NCBI RefSeq assembly: GCF_000337675.1
Contig: NZ_AOIB01000002.1
Span: forward strand, 8,387-46,000
DNA from: Natronococcus amylolyticus DSM 10524
Lineage (GTDB): Archaea > Halobacteriota > Halobacteria > Halobacteriales > Natrialbaceae
Direction: 5' to 3'
Length of the DNA stretch: 37,614 nt
The number at the start of each line of letters is the position of its first letter. Position 1 is the stretch's first letter. A program made the translations under genes and the position numbers. The notes beneath the pieces are model-generated. The model had not been told where the DNA came from. It searched no databases and worked only from the letters and a program-made list of their open reading frames with translations. Below, one piece after another: positions 16,573-23,174 of the stretch.

Positions 16573-18000
16573 GTGTTCGTCGTTCTGTTTTCGCTCGCCG
16601 ATCGTCGGCTCTGGCGGGTCTGGAAGCGCGTGTTCGGCCTCTCCTGGCCCGTGATGGCCGAGCAGGTGTTGCGGACGCTGATGCGGACTACCGACATGAT
16701 CGTCGCGGGCCTCTTCTCGCCGGCGGCGGTCGCGGCGGTTGGCCTCGCGGACATCTACGCTCGCTTTCCGCTGCGGTTCGGCATCGGCATCGGCGACGGC
16801 GCGATCGCGCTCTCGAGTCAGGACACGAGCGCCGATGCCACCGCGAACCGGGACGAGGCGGTCTCGCAGGCGCTGTTGCTCGGCCTGCTCGGGGGGATCC
16901 CGTTTATCGTCTTCGGGCTGTTGCTCAACGAGTACGCGATCTCGGTACTGGGCGCGCTGACCGACGAGGGGGCGATGGACGCGGTCGTCGAGTACGGCAG
17001 CGTCTACCTGATGGTGATCATGATCTCGGCGCCCGCGATCCACGTCAACTTCATCGCGGCTCGCTCGATCCAGGGCACCGGCGACACGAAGACGCCGATG
17101 TACGTAAACGGCGTCGTCAACGCGCTCAACATCCTCGCAACGATCGGGCTGGCGTTCGGGCTCGGCCCGCTGCCGGAGCTCGGCGTCATCGGGATCGCCG
17201 TCGCGACCGCGGCCGCGGACACGCTCGGCGCGACCGCCTTCCTCGCGATCCTCGCCACGCCGCGCAGCGGGATTCAGTACGTCGTCCCCCGACAGCTCGT
17301 CATCACGAAGCAGCTGATCCTGATCAGCTGGCCCCGGATCGCCGAGGGAGTCACGGAGATGTTCGCAGAGTTCCCGTTCAACGCGATCCTGCTGGCGTTC
17401 GGCACCGAGGTCAACGCCGCCTATCACATCGGCCGCCGGATGTACCAGCAGATTGCCTCGCCGCTCGCGCGGGGGTACGGCGTCGCGGCGAACATCATGG
17501 TCGGCCAGTCACTCGGCCAGGGCGAGGGAGCGACCGCCTACTACAACGGGCTGGCCGCGACGGCTCTGAGCACGCTCACCGTCGGCGGGCTCTGTGCCCT
17601 GCTGTTTACGTTCGCCGAGGAGTTCGTCCTCGTGTTCACGCGCGATCCCGCGACGGTCGGGTACGCGGTCGGCTTCGCGCAGGCGTACGCCATCACCGCG
17701 CTGTTGATCGCGGCCTACATCACGCTCGCCGGCTCGCTTCGGGGCGGCAGCGAGACGGTCGTCCCGTTCGTCTCGCGGGTCATCGGGACGTTCGTCTTCC
17801 TGCTCGGCTTCACCTACGTCGTCGGCGTCGAACTCGGCTACGGTGTCGTCGCCGCCTACGCCGCCATCATCCTCGACTTCGCGTTTCGGGTCGTCTACCT
17901 CGGCGTCGTCTTCTACCGACGGCGGTGGGTCGAACGGGGCACCTCGATGATGCGCGAACGGGGCAGCTTCAGCGAGGGCTCGACGGACGCGGACGACTGA
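16573..18000 (+). CDS. MATE family efflux transporter
   Basis: A 475-residue membrane protein with twelve hydrophobic segments in two similar halves, the hallmark of MATE cation-coupled multidrug/organic-cation exporters. The opening SWPVMAEQVLRTLMRTTDMIVAG, with GLADIYARFP after it, and the internal SIQGTGDTKTPMYVN match the family's conserved blocks; the second half repeats them as SLRGGSETVVPFV. The start is GTG at 16573, placed 27 bases after a TATA-like box. The C-terminal tail (ERGSFSEGSTDADD) is acidic and cytosolic. The ion and substrate cannot be read from the sequence. It stands alone, divergent from the 472-residue protein gene. Confidence 0.88.
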   Translation: MFVVLFSLADRRLWRVWKRVFGLSWPVMAEQVLRTLMRTTDMIVAGLFSPAAVAAVGLADIYARFPLRFGIGIGDGAIALSSQDTSADATANRDEAVSQALLLGLLGGIPFIVFGLLLNEYAISVLGALTDEGAMDAVVEYGSVYLMVIMISAPAIHVNFIAARSIQGTGDTKTPMYVNGVVNALNILATIGLAFGLGPLPELGVIGIAVATAAADTLGATAFLAILATPRSGIQYVVPRQLVITKQLILISWPRIAEGVTEMFAEFPFNAILLAFGTEVNAAYHIGRRMYQQIASPLARGYGVAANIMVGQSLGQGEGATAYYNGLAATALSTLTVGGLCALLFTFAEEFVLVFTRDPATVGYAVGFAQAYAITALLIAAYITLAGSLRGGSETVVPFVSRVIGTFVFLLGFTYVVGVELGYGVVAAYAAIILDFAFRVVYLGVVFYRRRWVERGTSMMRERGSFSEGSTDADD

Positions 18001-18017
18001 CTGCCGGGCCGCGGAAC

Positions 18018-18026
18018 TTACTTTAC
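18018..18026 (+). promoter_or_regulatory. TATA-like box for trpB
   Basis: TTACTTTAC is centred about 27 bases before the ATG at 18049, the expected place for a leaderless haloarchaeal promoter. Confidence 0.5.
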
Positions 18027-18048
18027 CGTCACCGAGAAACGGTCGATC

Positions 18049-19200
18049 ATGTCCGACGGAGAGTTCGAGGGCTACGGGGGGAGACACGTTCCGGAACCGC
18101 TTCGCGACCCACTCGAGCAGCTCGCGGCCGCCTACGACGAGGTCGCCGGGACCGACGAGTTCCGGACCGACCTCCGGGTCCACCTCGAGGAGTTCGCCGG
18201 CCGCCCCACGCCGCTGTACTACGCCGGAAACCTGAGCGAGCGCTACGGCGCCGAGATCTACCTCAAACGGGAGGACCTGCTCCACGGCGGCGCCCACAAG
18301 ATCAACAACGTGCTCGGACAGGCCCTGCTCGCGAAGCGGACCGGGCGCGAGCGCCTGATCGCCGAGACCGGCGCCGGCCAGCACGGCGTCGCGACGGCGA
18401 TGGCGGGCGCGCTGCTCGGCCTCGAGACGGAGATCTACATGGGCGAGAAGGACGTCGCCCGCCAGGAGATGAACGTCCTCCGAATGCGGCTGATGGGGGC
18501 CGACGTCAACGAGGTCTCGCGAGGGAACGCGGGGCTGGCCGACGCCGTCGACGCCGCCCTCGAAGACTTCGCCGAGAACGTCGCCGACACCCACTACCTC
18601 GTGGGCAGCGTCGTCGGCCCCGACCCGTTCCCGCGGATGGTCCGGGACTTCCAGTCGGTGATCGGCCGGGAGGCCCGCGAGCAGTTCCGCGAGCGGACCG
18701 GCGACCTGCCCGACGCCGCGGTCGCCTGCGTCGGCGGCGGCTCGAACGCGATCGGACTCTTCCACGCCTTCCGCGACGATCCCGTCGAGTTCTACGGCGC
18801 CGAGGGCGGCGGCGAGGGCGCAGACTCGAGCCGACACGCGGCGCCGCTGGCGAGGGGGAGAGACGACACCCTCCACGGGATGCGTACCAGAGTAATCGAC
18901 GACGACGTCGAGGTCCACTCCGTCTCCGCGGGGCTGGACTACCCCGGCGTCGGTCCCGAACACGCCATGTTCCGGGCCGTCGGGCGCTGTGAGTACACCG
19001 GCGTCACCGACGAGGCGGCGCTGGCGGCGTTCCGGGAACTGAGCGAGACCGAGGGAATCATTCCGGCCCTCGAGTCGAGCCACGCGGTGGCTCGAGCGAT
19101 CGAACTCGCCGAGGACGGCGCCCACGAGACGATTCTCGTGAACCTCTCGGGACGGGGCGATAAGGACGTAGAGACCGCAGCGCAGAAATTCGACCTCTGA
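18049..19200 (+). CDS. trpB: Tryptophan synthase beta chain (stand-alone)
   Basis: A 383-residue PLP enzyme that condenses indole with serine to give tryptophan. The cofactor lysine is K84 in HGGAHK (79-84), the catalytic glutamate is E106 in AETGAGQHG (105-113), the phosphate-binding loop is GGGSNA (229-234), and [17 protein letters not shown] (290-306) is a family signature. The residue before the GAHK motif is G where most TrpB proteins have T, and the segment before [11 protein letters not shown] is a few residues short. No trpA, trpC or other trp gene is adjacent, so the protein either pairs with a distant alpha subunit or is a salvage-type or divergent copy. It has its own leaderless promoter, and a hairpin follows its stop. 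Confidence 0.88.
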   Translation: MSDGEFEGYGGRHVPEPLRDPLEQLAAAYDEVAGTDEFRTDLRVHLEEFAGRPTPLYYAGNLSERYGAEIYLKREDLLHGGAHKINNVLGQALLAKRTGRERLIAETGAGQHGVATAMAGALLGLETEIYMGEKDVARQEMNVLRMRLMGADVNEVSRGNAGLADAVDAALEDFAENVADTHYLVGSVVGPDPFPRMVRDFQSVIGREAREQFRERTGDLPDAAVACVGGGSNAIGLFHAFRDDPVEFYGAEGGGEGADSSRHAAPLARGRDDTLHGMRTRVIDDDVEVHSVSAGLDYPGVGPEHAMFRAVGRCEYTGVTDEAALAAFRELSETEGIIPALESSHAVARAIELAEDGAHETILVNLSGRGDKDVETAAQKFDL

Positions 19201-19206
19201 GGGGAA

Positions 19207-19239
19207 TTGCTGTAACGATTTAGTCCCGGATCGCGGGAC
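19207..19239 (+). terminator. Conserved motif plus hairpin after trpB
   Basis: The 16-base motif TTGCTGTAACGATTTA (19207-19222) is followed at once by a hairpin, GTCCCG (19223-19228) and CGGGAC (19234-19239) with loop GATCG. A nearly identical motif (14 of 16 bases) followed by a longer hairpin lies just after the yqeC stop on the other strand (30495-30510). Position after a stop codon suggests transcription termination or 3'-end processing. No T-run follows. Confidence 0.4.
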
Positions 19240-19300
19240 CGACGAGCCCGCGGGGTCGCAGTTCGTAATCGTCATACCGACTCGTCGCCAACCGACGCGT

Positions 19301-19699
19301 ATGCGGATGGAACTGCGGGTGTGCAAACACTGCTACACCGGGGAGCACGGGAACGAACAGAAAACCGCGATCACGACGGACATGGTCGCCTGCGCCGAGG
19401 CCGTCCGGGAGTACAAGGACCTCCTCTCGCTCGACGCGGTCTACATCACCAAGGTCGAGGCCGGCGACGTCGGCGGCTCCGAGGAGCTGCCGATCAACGT
19501 CGCGGGGATCGAAGACGACACGATCACGCTGCGGGACACCCAGCTCGTGATCGAGGACGAAGACGGGAGCGTTCTGGTCTACCCCGAGCCGGCGGACATC
19601 CTCGAGGTGCTGACCCGAAACCTCGACCAGATTAACGAGCGAACCCGCCAGGACGTCGTCGTCGACATCTCGGCCGACAGCGCGGAACTGATCACCTGA
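19301..19699 (+). CDS. Small hypothetical protein with an N-terminal CxxC
   Basis: The 132-residue protein begins MRMELRVCKHCYTGEHGNEQ, giving a single C8-x2-C11 pair close to histidine H10 and H16. A third cysteine is C31. The rest looks like a compact alpha/beta domain with several short strands (VYITKVEAGDVGG, ITLRDTQLVIEDEDGSVLVY). Metal binding by the CxxC is plausible but not proven. I recognise no family. Two in-frame ATGs (19301, 19307) are possible starts. It lies alone between trpB and the HdrA/MvhD-like gene, both on the same strand. Confidence 0.6.
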   Translation: MRMELRVCKHCYTGEHGNEQKTAITTDMVACAEAVREYKDLLSLDAVYITKVEAGDVGGSEELPINVAGIEDDTITLRDTQLVIEDEDGSVLVYPEPADILEVLTRNLDQINERTRQDVVVDISADSAELIT

Positions 19700-19830
19700 G
19701 GTCGACGTCCGTCCCTCGCGACGAAGCGCCACACCGTCCCGTTCGCTTCCCGAGCACGGCCACGGACCCGGTTCCGATCGTTCCCGGTGGGTCCGAAGCC
19801 GCCGCTACCGGATCTTTTCGTCACGACAGC

Positions 19831-19837
19831 TTTACAA
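19831..19837 (+). promoter_or_regulatory. TATA-like box for the HdrA/MvhD-like gene
   Basis: TTTACAA is centred about 28 bases before the ATG at 19862. This decides in favour of 19862 over the longer in-frame start at 19787. Confidence 0.5.
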
Positions 19838-19861
19838 CCGTGCCATCGCTACCTGTTCGCG

Positions 19862-21994
19862 ATGAATGAGGGCGCGTTTGTCTGTTCCTGCGCCGGGACT
19901 TGCGACATCGATCTCGAGGAGGCCAGGGAAGGGATCGAGGACGTCGAGGTCGCCGCGAGCTCGCAGCTGCTCTGCCAGGACAAGCTCGAGGCGTTCGAGC
20001 AGGTAATCGAGGAGTACGAACTCGACGAGATGATCGTCACCTGTCCCGAGGCCAAGGCCCAGGAGAAGATCGAGGCCGCGGCCGAGCGACAGGGGCTCCG
20101 GCCGGACGACGTCGAGTTCGTCGACCAGCGGGAGGGGGCGGGGTGGGTTCACGACCGCGAGGCCGCGACCGCCAAGACCGCGCGGCTGGTCAACGCGGCG
20201 AACGCTGGCCGCGAAACCGAGCGGCGCCCCCGATCGAGCATCCACCGGGCCGGCTACGACGTCGTAGTCGTCGGCGATCCGAACGCGGCCGCGGCGATCG
20301 CGGACGCCGCGGACGTGACGCTGCTCGCGGACGGCGAGGAGCTGGCGACGGCCGACGCCGACCTCGAGAACGTCGACGTCGAGCGGGGTCGCGTCGTCGA
20401 CGTCGACGGCAAGTACGGCGAGTTCGAGCTGACGGTCGAGGCGCTCGTCACCGACGACTGCGTCTCCTGTATGAAGTGCGTCCACGAGGGACCCGACGGG
20501 ATGGTCACCCGCTACCCGGTCGACATCGATCCCGAGGCTCCGGTCGGCGAGTGGGTGACGGTCTGTCCGACCGACGCCATCGAGATGGAGGGCGTCGAGC
20601 GGACGATCGAGTGCGATCAGGTGATCCACCCCGGCGGAGAGGGGCCGGTCGGCGGCCAGCGCGGCTATCACACCAAGTTCGACCCGGCGACGGTCAACGA
20701 GGTCGAACGCCTGCTCGGCGGGTTCGAGGGGATCGACTTCCTCGACCTCGAGATGGAGGTCTGTGCCGCCGGGACGGCCGGCGAGATGGGCTGTAACGAG
20801 TGCGTCGAGGCCTGTCCCCACGACGCCGTCGAGCGGGCCGCGATCGACGAGGTCGAGTTCCACCTCGACAGCTGCCAGAACTGCGGCGCCTGTACCAGCG
20901 CCTGTCCGACCGGCGCGACCCGGCTCCAGGAGCCGAACAACGAGCGCCTCGCCCGCGAGGTCGAGGCGCTACTGGCCCCGACGGGCGACGACGGCGGGTT
21001 CGTCAGCGGACTGCTCGGGGGCTCGAGCGCGAACATCGAGACGCCGATGATCGCGTTCGTCTGTTCGGAGCGCGCACAGAACGCGCTTCGGGAGTACGGC
21101 CGCCTGGCGGCCGCGGGACGCGCCGACGTCGAGTACCCGCCGATCCTCCCGGTCTCGGTCAACTGCGCCGACACCGTCGGCGAGGCCCACGTCCTCCACG
21201 CGCTGGCGGCCGGCGCCGACGGCGTCGCGATCGTCGGCTGCGGCGGGAGCTGTCTCCACTCCGGCCCGGATCCGAAAGCCGAGCTCGTCGAGCGGGTCAA
21301 CCGAGCGACGGCCGATCTGGGACTGGGCGAGCGAGTCTCCTTCTTCGCGCCCGACCCGGACGAGCCCGAGGCGTTCGTCGAGGAGGTCTCCCAGTTTGCC
21401 GTCGCGGAGCTCGAGGCGTCGCCGATCCCCGCCGGCGAGCACGAGGCGGACGGCGGGATCGACGACCCCGAACGGGAGAACCCGCCGTTCGACAACCACG
21501 GCTGGACCCTCGAGAGCGTCCGCGCGATCCTCGAGCATGTCGAGCCCGAGCGGGAGGTGATCCGCGGGCTGAAGGACTTCGGGATCGTCGAGGTCGCGGA
21601 GGGCTGTACGCTGACGCCGACCTGTACGAGCTACTGTCCGACCGACGCACTCCGGCGCACCGAAAACGGCCTCGACTTCAACCACGAGCGCTGTGTCAAC
21701 TGCGGGCTCTGCGAGGAGGTCTGTGTCGAGAACGTCATGAGCGTCGAGGACGGGCTCGACCTGTCGCTGCTGCCGGAGAACAAGCCGGAGGAGCCGGATC
21801 CCGCCTGGGAGCGGGTGTACGAGGGGTCGATGCTGTCGTGTGCCGGCTGCGGAAAGCAGTTCACGAGCGAGGCGACAGCCGACGCGATCGAGGACCGTAT
21901 CGGCGACGTCGTCGCCGACCTCGCCCCCGACTCCGAGGAGAGCATCTTCCAGTACTGTCCGGAGTGCCGAGCGCGGCTGCTTCACGACGTCTAA
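19862..21994 (+). CDS. HdrA/MvhD-like multi-cluster iron-sulfur electron-transfer protein
   Basis: A 710-residue soluble protein with many cysteines. In order: an HdrA-like N-terminus (CSCAGTC, 8-14; C38; C61); a short remnant of a dinucleotide-binding region (VVVVGDPNAAAAIA, about 134-147) without the Gly-x-Gly-x-x-Gly loop; ferredoxin-like clusters at C200/203/206 with C235P, at C311/314/318P, and at C338/341/344/348P; an MvhD-like domain (about 396-497) with C401, C435, C460 and C464; a final ferredoxin pair (C582/588/592P and C611/614/617/621); and a zinc-ribbon-like tail (C660/663, C699/702). HdrA and MvhD carry electrons between hydrogenase or formate dehydrogenase and heterodisulfide reductase in methanogens. 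Here no HdrB/C is visible, and the formate dehydrogenase operon follows 1.2 kb downstream. The start is set by the TATA-like box at 19831. The role is inferred only: electron transfer partner of the redox island. Confidence 0.8.
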   Translation: MNEGAFVCSCAGTCDIDLEEAREGIEDVEVAASSQLLCQDKLEAFEQVIEEYELDEMIVTCPEAKAQEKIEAAAERQGLRPDDVEFVDQREGAGWVHDREAATAKTARLVNAANAGRETERRPRSSIHRAGYDVVVVGDPNAAAAIADAADVTLLADGEELATADADLENVDVERGRVVDVDGKYGEFELTVEALVTDDCVSCMKCVHEGPDGMVTRYPVDIDPEAPVGEWVTVCPTDAIEMEGVERTIECDQVIHPGGEGPVGGQRGYHTKFDPATVNEVERLLGGFEGIDFLDLEMEVCAAGTAGEMGCNECVEACPHDAVERAAIDEVEFHLDSCQNCGACTSACPTGATRLQEPNNERLAREVEALLAPTGDDGGFVSGLLGGSSANIETPMIAFVCSERAQNALREYGRLAAAGRADVEYPPILPVSVNCADTVGEAHVLHALAAGADGVAIVGCGGSCLHSGPDPKAELVERVNRATADLGLGERVSFFAPDPDEPEAFVEEVSQFAVAELEASPIPAGEHEADGGIDDPERENPPFDNHGWTLESVRAILEHVEPEREVIRGLKDFGIVEVAEGCTLTPTCTSYCPTDALRRTENGLDFNHERCVNCGLCEEVCVENVMSVEDGLDLSLLPENKPEEPDPAWERVYEGSMLSCAGCGKQFTSEATADAIEDRIGDVVADLAPDSEESIFQYCPECRARLLHDV

Positions 21995-22133
21995 GCGGGT
22001 CCGCGGGGGGCGACGACAGCCGCGTCTTCGAAGCGACGTCGCCTCGGCTCTCAAACGATCTCCCGTGCCGAATTTTCGGAGCGACCCCGAGCTATCCTGC
22101 GGTCGCTCCAGAGCTGACGGACGGTAGTCCGTA

Positions 22134-22862
22134 CTACTCCGGATGTTCGATCGTCCAGTCGGCCTTCTCGGCGGCCGTCGCGAGCGGAACGAACTCCCAG
22201 CCGGCGTCATCGGCGATCCACTCCTCGTCGCTGCAGCCGACGACGACGGTCCGATCGGCGTAGAACATCGAGTCGGGCGTGACGTCCGCGAGGCGCTCGG
22301 CCGGACCGGTCTCGGAACCGCCGAAGAAGTCGAGTTCGATCCGCTCGTCGCGCTGGAACTTCCGGATCGCCGGTGTCGACACCGTGCCGACGATTCCGAT
22401 CCAGTCCGCCCACCCCCTGGCGTCGCCGACCACGAACTGTGGATCCTCGAGCCGGTTGATCGCCTGGTAGGTAAAGGCGAGGGTCATGTCGTCGGCCGCC
22501 GTCGCCTCCCCGTGGTCGGTCGTTCGGGACGTGGAGCCGGCCGACGTCGACTCGTCCGTCCTCGATTCGGTCTCCGACTCCGCGTCCGAGCTCCTGCCGG
22601 CGCCACCGCCGCCGCGATTCTCCGGAACGCCGACCGGCCCCTCCGTCGCCCCCGGCACCTGGGGGACGCGACGGGACGGCTCGCCGTCGCTATCGGACTC
22701 GCCGTCGGCCACCCCTTCGGCAGACGCGTCGCTCCAGACGGGGTCCGACTCCTCGTCCGGATCGCCCTCGCCCCGCCAGAGCCAGTCGCCGTGGTTGGTG
22801 GTCTCGCCGTCGTCCTCGTCCTCGCCGACGTCCATGTCGTCGAGGTCGATGCTGTCGGTCAT
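22134..22862 (-). CDS. Haloarchaeal hypothetical protein with acidic linker and C-terminal conserved domain (DUF7124-like)
   Basis: A 242-residue protein. Residues 1-125 are acidic and low in complexity. Residues about 126-242 form a compact domain starting MTLAFTYQAINRL and containing RKFQRDERIELDFFGG (167-182) and TVVVGCSDEEWIADDAGWEFVPL. This resembles a domain found in many haloarchaeal hypothetical proteins; I recall it as DUF7124 but cannot confirm the number. The start at 22862 overlaps the stop of a short upstream frame by four bases (ATGA). It sits on the minus strand between the HdrA/MvhD-like gene and the formate dehydrogenase, and its function is unknown. Confidence 0.65.
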   Translation of the reverse strand: MTDSIDLDDMDVGEDEDDGETTNHGDWLWRGEGDPDEESDPVWSDASAEGVADGESDSDGEPSRRVPQVPGATEGPVGVPENRGGGGAGRSSDAESETESRTDESTSAGSTSRTTDHGEATAADDMTLAFTYQAINRLEDPQFVVGDARGWADWIGIVGTVSTPAIRKFQRDERIELDFFGGSETGPAERLADVTPDSMFYADRTVVVGCSDEEWIADDAGWEFVPLATAAEKADWTIEHPE

Positions 22863-23005
22863 CGGCGACCGACGACCTCCTCGAGCCGGCTCCTTCCGGT
22901 TGCGGCTGCTGCCCTTACCCGCGGACGCACGGATCGCCGTTCGGGGCGTGCCGCGGTCGGAACGCGTCGCGACCGGCCGATCGGTGCCGTCCTCGTCGTG
23001 GTCAT
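22859..23005 (-). CDS. Possible 48-residue basic small protein
   Basis: This short frame (MTTTRTAPIGRSRRVPTAAR... ending LEEVVGRR) has an ATG at 23005 with a TTTAAT box about 28 bases before it, and a TGA that overlaps the next gene's ATG by four bases. It is very rich in arginine, unlike the acidic proteins of this organism, which argues either for nucleic-acid or membrane contact or for a non-selected leader. No homologue is recognised. Confidence 0.35.
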   Translation of the reverse strand: MTTTRTAPIGRSRRVPTAARPERRSVRPRVRAAAATGRSRLEEVVGRR

Positions 23006-23030
23006 CGTCTGTACTTCGCGCTGTAGTCGG

Positions 23031-23036
23031 ATTAAA
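23031..23036 (-). promoter_or_regulatory. TATA-like box for the 48-residue ORF and downstream gene
   Basis: TTTAAT on the minus strand lies about 28 bases before the ATG at 23005. No such box is seen 27 bases before the larger gene's own start at 22862, so the transcript probably begins at the small ORF. The rest of the divergent gap to 23174 holds the AT-rich run near 23085-23125 and the formate dehydrogenase promoter. Confidence 0.4.
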
Positions 23037-23144
23037 TGCCACGGTGTCGTCGCTGCTGTCAAGGGGTTGAACGGACGGCCACCTATTAAACGATCTAATG
23101 GAATCCGTCTAACAAAAACGCCGAATCAGTTCGGACCCAAAGGA

Positions 23145-23151
23145 TTAATAA
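23145..23151 (+). promoter_or_regulatory. TATA box of the formate dehydrogenase operon
   Basis: TTAATAA is centred 27 bases before the ATG at 23175, the clearest leaderless promoter in the window. The bases just before it (about 23080-23140) are unusually AT-rich for this genome and could hold a regulator site, but I see no defined operator. Confidence 0.6.
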
Positions 23152-23174
23152 CGTGAGTCACTGACGAACGATTC

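Noticed and set aside
16431-18992. 853-codon plus-strand frame across the MATE and trpB genes
   Set aside because: The product is arginine-rich low-complexity sequence. The MATE and TrpB proteins in the other frames carry full family motifs.
20794-20806. Third copy of the CTGTAACGA motif
   Set aside because: It lies inside the coding sequence for a cysteine cluster (CNEC) and is explained by codon use.
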